Of a stretch of DNA of 15,655 nucleotides, positions 1 through 6,307 are shown in pieces (the stretch's first letter is position 1; each line of letters begins with the position of its first letter). Origin of the DNA: JADLHS01 sp036274115 (GTDB taxonomy: Bacteria; Verrucomicrobiota; Verrucomicrobiia; Limisphaerales; JADLHS01); NCBI GenBank assembly GCA_036274115.1, contig DASUGI010000111.1, positions 1 to 15,655 of the forward strand. The letters run 5' to 3'. Below the pieces are notes generated by a model. The model ran no database searches and was not told the origin of the DNA. It worked only from the letters and a program-made list of their open reading frames with translations. Both the position numbers and the translations under genes were made by a program.

Positions 1-18
1 CCTTGATACCATCCACAA

Positions 19-834
19 GTGCCTGGATCGGTATCCCTGTTACCGCACCGCGAGGTGGAGATTTGCCGTCGTGTGCGTGAGTTTCGTCTTACGCTGAAGC
101 TCGGGCAGCCCGACTTCGCTGCGGAACTGGGGATCCCGCGCGGACGTCTGGCCGCATTTGAGTATCTTAAAGCTCCGATCAGATTCGACGTAGGTTATCG
201 CCTGTGCGAACGGTTTCAGTTGTCACTCCTTTGGTTAGCGAAGGGTGAAGGGCAGCAGCATCTATTTACGCCAATTTCCCCTGTGAAGCGGGCAGAAATA
301 GGGCCAAGGGAACTTTTCTCAACCGCATACGACAAGTTGCTGTCCGGTTACGTTGAGGAGCGCCTGCGCGAGTGGGGCAAGCACCTTGAAGGCGTTGAAG
401 GAGGGAAGGCAGTCTTGGTGATTGATAATAGGAGACTGGGAGTCCCTTTCGCACAATCTCAGTTTGAGCAGGCGCACGATTTGGCCAAGGAGGCGGCCTC
501 CAAAATGCCAGACGAAAAGAAAAAGCACTTCGCTTTGAAACTTGGAGATTTGGCGTTCGCTTATTGGCCGTGGGAAAAGGAATGTAAACCAATGGTTGAC
601 ACTTCTGCGCGAGGTGGTAATCTCGCCGCTGTGAATGCTGACGTGCCAACCTGGAAGCAGCTTGTTTTGAAAGTGAAGGCGATGACTAGAGCGGCGGGTG
701 CGAAGGCCGCGCTTGCCGCTGAACTCAAGACCTCACGGCAGAACGTGAACAAGTGGCTTTCAGGTGAGGGCGCACCATCGGCGGAACTCACACTCTCGCT
801 CTTCCGTTGGGTCAAAAGGAACGAGGGAAAATAA
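19..834 (+). CDS. Two-headed helix-turn-helix regulator (XRE/Cro-like ends)
   Basis: A 271-residue protein with a predicted DNA-binding helix-turn-helix at each end. Residues ~13-75 look like an XRE domain: a helix, then 'GQPDFAAELGIPRGRLAAFE', and a closing helix ending 'LLWLAKGEG'. Residues ~210-268 carry a second Cro-like unit with 'KTSRQNVNKWLSGEGAPSAE', the classic recognition helix plus 'W-x-G-x-x-x-P' turn. The middle (~80-205) is unassigned and rich in charged helices. The start is GTG at 19; a stop in the same frame at 4-6 shows the gene begins inside the window, although GTG at 55 is also possible and I see no clear ribosome site before either. The role is inferred: a transcriptional regulator or a phage/plasmid-style repressor. 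Two HTH units in one chain could bridge two half-sites. It heads a run of three DNA-binding-type genes. No enzyme signature is visible. Confidence 0.75.
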   Translation: MPGSVSLLPHREVEICRRVREFRLTLKLGQPDFAAELGIPRGRLAAFEYLKAPIRFDVGYRLCERFQLSLLWLAKGEGQQHLFTPISPVKRAEIGPRELFSTAYDKLLSGYVEERLREWGKHLEGVEGGKAVLVIDNRRLGVPFAQSQFEQAHDLAKEAASKMPDEKKKHFALKLGDLAFAYWPWEKECKPMVDTSARGGNLAAVNADVPTWKQLVLKVKAMTRAAGAKAALAAELKTSRQNVNKWLSGEGAPSAELTLSLFRWVKRNEGK

Positions 835-840
835 AAAACT

Positions 841-872
841 GCGTCGGCAAGCGCAGCAACGCTCACCGACGC
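841..872 (-). terminator. Strong hairpin; T-tract lies on the minus-strand side
   Basis: GCGTCGG (841-847) pairs with CCGACGC (866-872). Inside, AGCG (850-853) pairs with CGCT (860-863) around a six-base loop, with a symmetric CA/CA internal mismatch. On the plus strand it is preceded by an A-tract (about 829-839) and not followed by T residues, so it reads as an intrinsic terminator only for minus-strand transcription (hairpin followed by AGTTTTTTATTTT). No minus-strand gene enters from the right, so it may instead be an RNA element or attenuator between the two plus-strand genes, or an operator. Confidence 0.45.
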
Positions 873-896
873 TTCAGACCCGAATGAAAGGTAACG

Positions 897-1352
897 ATGA
901 AGAAACCAACCGTCCGAGTCCGCCGTAATAGTGCGGCTAAAGCCGCAAGCACTCAAGCGCCGAACACTGCGGATACGTTCGTAGTAACCATCACTGAGGA
1001 GATCAGGCAGAGTGCAAACGCTGCCGGTGAAACAGTCGGTAAGTTCATGGAAGCCGCCATCCGCCACAAGCTGGAGAATAACAAGCTGCCATTGCAACAC
1101 CTGCTGAACTTCAATACGCACGACAGAAAGTATCTCTTCGCGGACCGCGATGGCCGGTTGTTCAGGTGGAATGAGGATCCCGAAACGAAGCTCGAAGAGT
1201 TAACTCTGGCTGTCGCCCTTGAGTATTGGCGGTACCTGGGCGTCGCCACTCCCTACTTCCGCGACTATGCGTATCCGGATGGATCAGTGGCCTATTCTTT
1301 CATGAAGACACTCAAACACCACTGGGAGCAGGTGGCCAAAGCGAAAGCCTGA
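897..1352 (+). CDS. Hypothetical protein with ribbon-helix-helix-like N-terminus
   Basis: A 151-residue protein. The first ~25 residues are basic and Ala-rich. Residues ~27-62 fit a ribbon-helix-helix pattern: a short strand 'TFVVTIT', a helix 'EEIRQSANAAG', then 'ETVGKFMEAAIRHKLENN', as in Arc/CopG-type DNA-binding dimers. The remaining ~85 residues are not recognised; they include a 'YLFADRDGRLFRW' strand pair and aromatic-rich helices ('LEYWRYLG', 'PYFRDYAYPDG'). The start is ATG at 897, with AAAGGT at 887-892 as a close ribosome site. The gene lies 62 bases after the two-headed HTH gene, with a hairpin between them, and is followed by a clear intrinsic terminator. The RHH call rests on pattern only. 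A DNA-binding regulator is the most economical guess, but the C-terminal half has no function I can name. Confidence 0.7.
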   Translation: MKKPTVRVRRNSAAKAASTQAPNTADTFVVTITEEIRQSANAAGETVGKFMEAAIRHKLENNKLPLQHLLNFNTHDRKYLFADRDGRLFRWNEDPETKLEELTLAVALEYWRYLGVATPYFRDYAYPDGSVAYSFMKTLKHHWEQVAKAKA

Positions 1353-1365
1353 AGCTTTTGAAAAC

Positions 1366-1410
1366 AACAAAAAGCGCTCGTCAGGATTCCACTTGGCGGG
1401 CGTTTTTGTT
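1366..1410. terminator. Bidirectional intrinsic terminator after the RHH-like gene
   Basis: AACAAAAA (1366-1373) pairs with TTTTTGTT (1403-1410). After a single bulged G, CGCTCGTC (1375-1382) pairs with GGCGGGCG (1395-1402), including two G-U pairs, around a 12-base loop. A GC stem flanked by an A-tract on one side and a T-tract on the other can terminate in both directions. On the plus strand it starts 13 bases after the stop at 1352. Confidence 0.75.
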
Positions 1411-1428
1411 TTCGGTAATGGTTCTGCG

Positions 1429-1695
1429 ATGCCAGAGGTCCACTTTCCCGCGATCCGGTTGCCACAATCTGACGGCTCCGTTCTGTTCAAACCAGGCAGG
1501 GGTCAAGTCCTCGATCCTGAGGTCAGCACTGCCGAGGCTGCACGCCTGCTCGGGCTCTCGCAACGTCACATTGAGTTTCAGTGCGCCGCGGGAGATTTCA
1601 AGACCGCCTACAAGCCAGGGGGCCGCCCCCGATCCAAGTGGCGCATCCGGCGCGCTGAGGTATTGGCTCGCAAGTCGCCCAACTTCATAGAGTGA
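1429..1695 (+). CDS. MerR/excisionase-like small DNA-binding protein
   Basis: An 88-residue protein from ATG at 1429. Residues ~33-82 match the winged-helix fold of excisionases and MerR heads: 'STAEAARLLGLSQRHIEF' (helix-turn-helix), a wing 'KPGGRPRSKWRIRRAEVLAR'. In this family the Arg/Lys-rich wing contacts DNA next to the recognition helix. The frame stays open upstream to a TTG at 1393, but that start lies inside the loop and stem of the terminator at 1366-1410, so the ATG is preferred; no strong ribosome site is visible. Possible roles are a recombination directionality factor, a plasmid/phage regulator or a small transcription factor. No integrase is present in the window to decide. 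The repeats beginning 60 bases downstream are candidate targets by position only. Confidence 0.6.
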   Translation: MPEVHFPAIRLPQSDGSVLFKPGRGQVLDPEVSTAEAARLLGLSQRHIEFQCAAGDFKTAYKPGGRPRSKWRIRRAEVLARKSPNFIE

Positions 1696-1803
1696 GCACT
1701 CAAGTCCAGGTTATCGAATGACCCAAGCCGCGCCCGGTTGATCTTCAAAAGGATGACTTGGTCTAATGTAACGGAGCCTTATTAGAGAGATTTCCTCGTG
1801 CGA

Positions 1804-1820
1804 CCCACTCAGTTGTCGGA
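1804..1820 (-). repeat. Repeat copy 1 (inverted)
   Basis: The reverse complement reads TCCGACAACTGAGTGGG. It matches copy 3 over 16 bases and copy 2 with one mismatch at its third base. It forms the left middle arm of the nested palindrome. Confidence 0.8.
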
Positions 1821-1851
1821 AGCCTGTTTCCTTCGAAATCGAGCATCTCGC

Positions 1852-1868
1852 TCGGACAACTGAGTGGG
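1852..1868 (+). repeat. Repeat copy 2 (direct)
   Basis: TCGGACAACTGAGTGGG, one mismatch from copy 1. It forms the right middle arm of the palindrome, with 31 bases between it and copy 1. Confidence 0.8.
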
Positions 1869-1957
1869 AGTAATCGGGTTTGACCAAGTCTCGCTGTTCT
1901 ACCTAGAAACCCCAATCATTTAAGCCACTTCAAGGCAGTTCGTGGCGAATCAACCCT

Positions 1958-1973
1958 TCCGACAACTGAGTGG
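1958..1973 (+). repeat. Repeat copy 3 (direct)
   Basis: TCCGACAACTGAGTGG, identical to the first 16 bases of copy 1 read on its own strand. It lies 90 bases after copy 2 in the same orientation. No matching inverted partner is visible to its right within the window. Confidence 0.8.
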
Positions 1974-2183
1974 TAGCTATGCAAATTGAGGATTTTCTCC
2001 AGTAGTGATCGTGTTTTTCGATTCGGCCAGACAACAGGTTTGCGAGCGTTCTCAAACCTGTGCCTTCTTAAGCTTTCTGGACTTCTGGTCCACGACCCGG
2101 TTCTTATCGCGGTCCAAATTTGTGAATTTGCTTTCAAGGCACAATAGACTTGCAACAGAGGCGCTTAGCGGCTGAACTCAGTC

Positions 2184-2657
2184 ATGTTCCAATCGCCCGA
2201 GAGCCGCCTTTCGGCATCAAACAGCGCGGTGCTTGCATCGGAGAGCTTTCTCGTGCCCGTGACACTCCACAGTGAAGCGCGAACCTCGCCGGCAGCTTTC
2301 GATGGTCTCCGCAAAGCCTTCGACGAGGTTTTCGGGTTCGTCTCGCAATTGGCGAGCACCGCTCCAGGTATTGCGCTGGTTCCTTTCAGCGAGAGCATTT
2401 CACCCAGGATGTCGCGTGTCGAAGTCCTGTTGCGCGGCAAGGAGTATCGCTATGATTTGACGTTCGCCCTGAAATGTCCCGTGCCGAAAGAGCACGATTT
2501 TTGGGCCCGCGTTCGACTGCTTTCCTCAGTCTATGATCGACTCGCCGATCTGGCTGCCGGCTTCCACGACCGCAAAGGCATCGAGCTGTATCTGGAAGAG
2601 GCGAGACTTGACCAGCAGAAAGATGATTCGGAGAAGCTACAAACATTTCGCAAATAA
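2184..2657 (+). CDS. Hypothetical protein, 157 aa
   Basis: I do not recognise this family. The protein is soluble by composition, with no signal peptide or membrane segment. A strand-like start ('SFLVPVTLHSEART') is followed by a helix ('AAFDGLRKAFDEVFGFVSQL'), a second strand block ('RVEVLLRGKEYRYDLTFALKCP'), a helix ('FWARVRLLSSVYDRLADLAAGF') and a charged, probably helical tail rich in Glu, Gln and Lys. This strand-helix-strand-helix order loosely recalls SIMPL/DUF541 proteins, but I see no diagnostic motif and do not call it. The start is ATG at 2184, with no clear ribosome site. It lies between the repeat-rich gap and a secreted Ig-like protein whose ATG is 71 bases after its stop. The composition and length suggest a real gene, but coding status is less certain than for its neighbours. 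Confidence 0.6.
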   Translation: MFQSPESRLSASNSAVLASESFLVPVTLHSEARTSPAAFDGLRKAFDEVFGFVSQLASTAPGIALVPFSESISPRMSRVEVLLRGKEYRYDLTFALKCPVPKEHDFWARVRLLSSVYDRLADLAAGFHDRKGIELYLEEARLDQQKDDSEKLQTFRK

Positions 2658-2728
2658 TCGTTTCTAAGAAATGCGCAGGCAACCGTCCTGGCATTGACGC
2701 GAACCGCACCTGGGCATAAGGTCGGCGC

Positions 2729-4267
2729 ATGAGCGTTGGCTGGTCACTTCGCGCGCCTCACTTTCTCATCCTCGCGTTTTCCCTTTGCCTCAGCCAGACC
2801 GTCGCTTCTGCTCTGGCTCAGGTGCGCCGGGCGAATCGCTTCGACCCCAAAATGCACCAGCGCTATTTCGACGTTCAGGCGGCGAACCCGGCTGAGTTTT
2901 CCTCGGGCCTTACCACCACCAACGCCCGCATTACCTTGAAACTCATCATCGGGCAGCAAACCCCTGAAGTCATCGCTGTCTTTGTCGGGCGCGGCGAGGA
3001 CTTGGACCCGGACAACACGCCCGCCCGCTGGATTCCATTCACGGAAACTCTCCCGGTGGACTTGGGGGAGGGAGACGGCGAACGACACATTTTCGTGGCG
3101 GCGCGTTGGAAGGCTACCGACCGCAACTACGAAGGCAGCGGATTCGAAGTGACGGTCTCGCGCTCCCGCGCGGCGGTCTGGATCACACGCCCGAAGCAAT
3201 TAGTCACCTCGCAGCCCGTCATCCAATTACAAGGTCGCGCCACCAGGAAGTTGGTCCGTTGCAGCTACGATCAGTTTGACCAGAAGGGCAACGTGGTTCA
3301 GCAGGATGAAGACGCCGGAGCCGGCGTCAATTACCCGGGTGGCGACCCTGATGCGGATTTCACCTGTATTGATGTGGAACTCACTCCGGGCACGAACACC
3401 TTTGTGCTGCGTTGCACGGATGAGTCTGGTCTCACCACCACGACAAACGTGACGGTGGTCTTTTCCACCGCTGGAGATACCAGGCCGCCCGTTTTCCAGT
3501 TCGTCCACTTTCCCCAACCCGGTCAGACGGTCTCGGGTGAGCGCTTTACCGCACGCGGCAGCCTCGACGCTTACGCCCCCTCGCTCACTGGGCAGTTGAT
3601 CGGCGGCGGGCGCACCAACCAGATTAGTGGTTACGCCGAGCGAAACGGCTATTTCTGGTATAAGGATTTGCCCCTCGCGACCGGTCCGAACTATCTCACC
3701 CTCACGGCCACGGACGCTGCCGGCAATTCTTCCCACACCAATCTGATGTTGGTCGGCGTTTCGGCCCCGGTCGTGACCCTCGACGAAATCGTGCCCGCTC
3801 AAAAGCTCTGGCAGAGTCGCATTACCGTCACCGGAAAGTTGACTCCTCCCACCCACCGACTCCTGGTCAACGGCGTGGCGGCTGTAGTCAAAGCGGATGG
3901 CACGTGGGTGGCTCGCGATGTGCCGACGGTCTCCCCTGATGGCGGCGGAGCCGCCACCTTTGACATGACTGTTCTTCCGCTGGAGGAGGCCAGCACCAAT
4001 TCGCCCCCGCCCAAGGAACAGGTGCTCGCTCAGGCCCGGCTGGGGACCAAACCCCTCACCTTGAACCCGGCACGCCCGGCGTGCGGCGTGTTCCAGCTTC
4101 ATGTTGCTGATACCGCCGGGCGGCCCTTTGTCTTGCTCACCTCCACCAACTTGCAGGACTGGACACCCATCCTCACCAACCTCAATCCGGGTGCGACCTT
4201 TGATTACACTGACGCCAATGTTGCGGTAACCGGCTGTCGTTTCTTTCAGATCAAGCCAATGCAGTAA
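2729..4267 (+). CDS. Secreted multi-domain Ig-like protein
   Basis: A 512-residue exported protein. Residues 1-30 form a signal peptide (hydrophobic 'FLILAFSLCLSQTVASA', cleavage expected after 'ALA' at ~30). The mature part is beta-rich with about three Ig-like units at ~165-250, ~252-345 and ~347-425. The second ends with 'LTLTATDAAGNSSHTNL' and the third contains 'LLVNGVAAVVKADGTW', both typical of glucodextranase-type bacterial Ig repeats. The last ~60 residues hold 'VLLTSTNLQDWTPILTNLNP' and a final 'CRFFQIKPM' strand, a C-terminal module I associate with secreted Verrucomicrobiota proteins. No catalytic motif is visible, so an adhesive, binding or structural role outside the inner membrane is inferred. 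A hairpin (4269-4307) follows directly, so it probably forms its own transcription unit. Confidence 0.85.
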   Translation: MSVGWSLRAPHFLILAFSLCLSQTVASALAQVRRANRFDPKMHQRYFDVQAANPAEFSSGLTTTNARITLKLIIGQQTPEVIAVFVGRGEDLDPDNTPARWIPFTETLPVDLGEGDGERHIFVAARWKATDRNYEGSGFEVTVSRSRAAVWITRPKQLVTSQPVIQLQGRATRKLVRCSYDQFDQKGNVVQQDEDAGAGVNYPGGDPDADFTCIDVELTPGTNTFVLRCTDESGLTTTTNVTVVFSTAGDTRPPVFQFVHFPQPGQTVSGERFTARGSLDAYAPSLTGQLIGGGRTNQISGYAERNGYFWYKDLPLATGPNYLTLTATDAAGNSSHTNLMLVGVSAPVVTLDEIVPAQKLWQSRITVTGKLTPPTHRLLVNGVAAVVKADGTWVARDVPTVSPDGGGAATFDMTVLPLEEASTNSPPPKEQVLAQARLGTKPLTLNPARPACGVFQLHVADTAGRPFVLLTSTNLQDWTPILTNLNPGATFDYTDANVAVTGCRFFQIKPMQ

Positions 4268-4268
4268 A

Positions 4269-4313
4269 CCGGTGCTCGCTCCAGGGTTGGAGTCCTTACC
4301 GAGCCGGCATTTT
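4269..4313 (+). terminator. Candidate terminator after the Ig-like protein gene
   Basis: CCGG-TG-CTCG (4269-4278) pairs with CGAGCCGG (4300-4307), with a two-base bulge. It encloses a smaller CTCCA/TGGAG hairpin (4279-4292). The run after the stem is CATTTTATCTT, a weak T-tract. It starts two bases after the TAA stop at 4265-4267. Confidence 0.45.
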
Positions 4314-4387
4314 ATCTTCTGGCATCGCGAAGTTGTTCAGGTAAATTCGCCGCGAGCGTCGCTCTGGTCGGCTGGAAGGAACTGTAT

Positions 4388-4792
4388 ATGAGCAAACCTG
4401 CAATTGTGCCGCGCCGCATTCTCGTGGTGGATGATGAGCCCTACGTTTGCGATGCGGTGAGAATGATGCTGGCGTTTGATGGGCATCAGGTCGAAACCGC
4501 TTCGAGCGGCCGGGATGCGCTCGCGTTATTCGACAAGGGCAAGTACGACCTGGTGATCACGGATTACGCCATGCCCGTAATGAAAGGCGATGAGCTTGCA
4601 GCTTCGATCAAGGCTCGTTGCCCCGGGCAGCCGGTCGTGTTGATCACCGCCTACGCCGAAATGCTCAAGTCGGCGGAGACGCCACTTTCCGGTGTCGATC
4701 ATATCATCAGCAAACCGTTTCTGTTGGAGAATCTCCGGGAAGCCATTGAAAAGATGACCGGGCCGGGCCGAACTGGGGTGAAACCCGAATGA
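4388..4792 (+). CDS. Stand-alone response regulator receiver (CheY-like)
   Basis: A 134-residue single-domain receiver with no output domain. The acidic pocket is D15-D16, the phospho-acceptor is D59 in 'DLVITDYAMPVMKG', the switch Thr is T87 in 'VVLITAY', and the conserved Lys is K109 in 'IISKPF'. The family accepts phosphate from a histidine kinase and signals through protein-protein contact. The start is ATG at 4388, with GGAAGGA at 4374-4380 as a well-placed ribosome site. No kinase or partner gene is nearby, so its pathway is unknown; it could serve a phosphorelay, motility or a distant hybrid kinase. The Y89 position after the switch Thr is as in many receivers of multi-step relays. It is 129 bases upstream of lepB and probably transcribed separately. 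Confidence 0.93.
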   Translation: MSKPAIVPRRILVVDDEPYVCDAVRMMLAFDGHQVETASSGRDALALFDKGKYDLVITDYAMPVMKGDELAASIKARCPGQPVVLITAYAEMLKSAETPLSGVDHIISKPFLLENLREAIEKMTGPGRTGVKPE

Positions 4793-4863
4793 TGCTGCCC
4801 GTTTAAAGTCACGTTCTGTTCTGCTTTTCCTCAACTTCCGTAATTTCCCACATGAGGTACGTA

Positions 4864-4892
4864 TTGAATCGCGTTGCTCCGGCGCCTGTAAA
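4864..4892 (+). promoter_or_regulatory. Weak candidate promoter for lepB
   Basis: TTGAAT (4864-4869) and TGTAAA (4887-4892) are separated by 17 bases, each matching four of six consensus bases. A small ATGAAA/TTTCAT palindrome (4894-4911) lies between this and the lepB ATG. Support is by consensus only. Confidence 0.2.
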
Positions 4893-4921
4893 AATGAAAA
4901 TACTGTTTCATCATTCAGCGT

Positions 4922-5503
4922 ATGCGACTCGGATTTACTCAGGATCTTGAAGAGCCGACGGCAGAAACGAGCCGTCAATTGCCGGCTACCGGGCGGCGCA
5001 CTGGTTTTTTTCAGATTCTGCTCAAGCAGATTTTTAGCTGCATCATCGTGGCCGGGCTGGCATTTGCCAGTTTTCAATTCATCACGCACTACGTGCTGCA
5101 GACCGTGCAGGTGGTGGGAGCGAGCATGACTCCTACCTTGCACGATTCGCAACGGTATGTCTTGAATCGTTGGGTCTATCACGTGCGCGAACCCCACACC
5201 AAAGAGATCGTTGTGTTGCGCGACCCGCTGGACAACAGCTATGCCATCAAGCGGATTGTCGCGCAGCAGGGCGATTCCGTTCATCTCAAGGACGGAAAAA
5301 TCTTTGTAAACGGGAAGCTGCTGGAAGAGCCGTATTTGCCTCCGGGCACGCAGACTTTTCCGAACCCCAGGTATCGCGAGCAGTTTTTGGTCTGCGGGAC
5401 GGGCAAATATTTTGTCCTGGGCGATAATCGGAACAACAGTTCAGACAGTCGCTTTTATGGTACGGTGCCGCGCCAGAATATCCTCGGACTGGTCGTGCCC
5501 TGA
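4922..5503 (+). CDS. lepB: Signal peptidase I
   Basis: A 193-residue membrane-anchored serine protease that removes N-terminal signal peptides from proteins exported by Sec or Tat. One membrane segment (~35-57, 'IFSCIIVAGLAFASFQFI') is followed by the catalytic Ser68 in 'VVGASMTPTL' and the general base Lys110 in 'SYAIKRIVA'. Box E is 'GDNRNNSSDSRFYG' (167-180). The single anchor and short length resemble Gram-positive-style or compact LepB rather than the two-anchor 324-residue E. coli enzyme. The start is ATG at 4922; the upstream ribosome site is weak. Its own substrates are in this window (the signal-peptide proteins at 2729 and 14820), and SppA at 13160-14296 would degrade the released peptides. 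It converges on the comB-like gene with a 20-base gap and no evident terminator. Confidence 0.95.
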   Translation: MRLGFTQDLEEPTAETSRQLPATGRRTGFFQILLKQIFSCIIVAGLAFASFQFITHYVLQTVQVVGASMTPTLHDSQRYVLNRWVYHVREPHTKEIVVLRDPLDNSYAIKRIVAQQGDSVHLKDGKIFVNGKLLEEPYLPPGTQTFPNPRYREQFLVCGTGKYFVLGDNRNNSSDSRFYGTVPRQNILGLVVP

Positions 5504-5523
5504 AGCGGGCGCAGCCTTGCTGA

Positions 5524-6270
5524 CTACATCTTTTTGATAAGACCATCGTCTCCGAACCCGGCCGCAAAATCATAAACGTCGCGGCGGACGCAATACGCTA
5601 CGTCAGCCCTTAAATCCGGATGGGCGAGTAAGCGGCGGGCATTCTGTGCGAGGGCGACGGCTTTCAGGAGGTCTTCCTTCGACTCGCGATAGGCTGAGCG
5701 GGCGATGGCCGCCGAATCTTCCAAAACCCCCTTCGGCAACGCGTCAGCCAGGGCCCCCGCACAAGCCACATCCTCCCAGGCGGCACGCTCCCCGGTGCCG
5801 GCGCAGATCAAGGAAATCCGTTCCGGTGACAAATGTCTCAACCATTCCGCCGTGGCGTTGAGATTCAAAAACGACGCAATCGCAACCCGTGAAGCGGAGG
5901 CGCAGGCCCGCAGCGCGCGGGTTCCATTGGTGGTGGTGGAGATGATGGTCCGACCTCGAACCTGATCCGCATGGTACTCACGCGGGGAATTGCCGAGGTC
6001 GAATTCCACGCCGCCACTCAGGGCGGCAGTGATGCGCAGTCCATTCCGCTCACCCGCGAGCAGTGCCTGTGGATATTTGGACTTTAGTTGGATGGCTTCA
6101 GCGATTTCCTCCACCGGCACGAAACCAGCCGCACCATTGGCCAGACCCGTCACCATCACGCTGGTGGCACGCAGCACGTCGAACACCACGCAGACTGAAT
6201 TAGCAAAGCCGCCCTGGCGTCGCGCCTGGTATTCTGCAGGACTGAACAACACCTCAATGGTTGAAGCCAT
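5524..6270 (-). CDS. comB: ComB-family 2-phosphosulfolactate phosphatase
   Basis: A 248-residue protein of the ComB family, which hydrolyses 2-phosphosulfolactate to sulfolactate with Mg2+ (EC 3.1.3.71, known from methanogen coenzyme M synthesis). Family landmarks are in order: 'FDVLRAT' (30-36), 'AGERNG' (72-77), 'FDLGNSP' (90-96), 'STTTNGTRAL' (111-120), 'CAGTGE' (156-161) and an acidic 'WED' (165-167). The frame is open for 64 more codons upstream, but those overlap the end of the glycosylase gene. The ATG at 6270, giving 'MASTIEVLFSP', matches the family start. It is last in the minus-strand run, 37 bases after the glycosylase stop. No other sulfolactate or coenzyme M gene is in the window, so the physiological substrate in this bacterium is uncertain. 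Confidence 0.88.
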   Translation of the reverse strand: MASTIEVLFSPAEYQARRQGGFANSVCVVFDVLRATSVMVTGLANGAAGFVPVEEIAEAIQLKSKYPQALLAGERNGLRITAALSGGVEFDLGNSPREYHADQVRGRTIISTTTNGTRALRACASASRVAIASFLNLNATAEWLRHLSPERISLICAGTGERAAWEDVACAGALADALPKGVLEDSAAIARSAYRESKEDLLKAVALAQNARRLLAHPDLRADVAYCVRRDVYDFAAGFGDDGLIKKM

Positions 6271-6307
6271 GCGCCAAGTTAGGCAGCGCCCTTCGCGTCG
6301 GAAAGCA

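Larger units (their letters stand above)
1755..1890. repeat. Nested inverted repeats (three concentric pairs of arms)
   Basis: Three concentric inverted repeats share one centre. The outer arms are GACTTGGTC (1755-1763) and GACCAAGTC (1882-1890). The middle arms are CCCACTCAGTTGTC (1804-1817) and GACAACTGAGTGGG (1855-1868), a perfect 14-base match. The inner arms are CGAG (1840-1843) and CTCG (1847-1850). No target-site duplication is obvious at the outer or middle edges. The layout resembles a miniature inverted-repeat element or a recombinase/regulator site. Confidence 0.65.
1696..2183. other. Gene-free stretch with palindromes and repeats
   Basis: This 488-base stretch has no convincing coding frame on either strand. 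It holds nested inverted repeats (1755-1890), three copies of a 16-17 base element (1804-1820, 1852-1868, 1958-1973), and a further perfect 9-base inverted repeat, ACAGGTTTG (2034-2042) and CAAACCTGT (2053-2061), with no T-tract after it. It looks more AT-rich than the flanking genes. It may be a decayed mobile-element end, a regulatory region or an unrecognised small RNA locus; the sequence alone does not decide. Confidence 0.6.

Noticed and set aside
1226..1690. Plus-strand frame of 154 codons overlapping the RHH-like and excisionase-like genes
   Set aside because: It crosses the terminator at 1366-1410 and overlaps two better-supported genes in a different frame.
1804..1973. Possible CRISPR array
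   Set aside because: The three copies are in mixed orientation with unequal spacing (31 and 89 bases), are only 16-17 bases long, and no cas gene is present.
1916..2155. Minus-strand frame of 79 codons in the repeat-rich gap
   Set aside because: No motif, no ribosome site, and it runs across repeat copy 3 and the 2034-2061 palindrome; probably chance.
2696..2720. Possible promoter (TTGACG and CATAAG) before the Ig-like protein gene
   Set aside because: The spacing is about 13 bases, too short for a sigma-70 promoter.
3227..4102. Minus-strand open frame of 291 codons
   Set aside because: It lies wholly inside the secreted Ig-like protein gene, and its Arg/Gly/His-rich product looks like a shadow.
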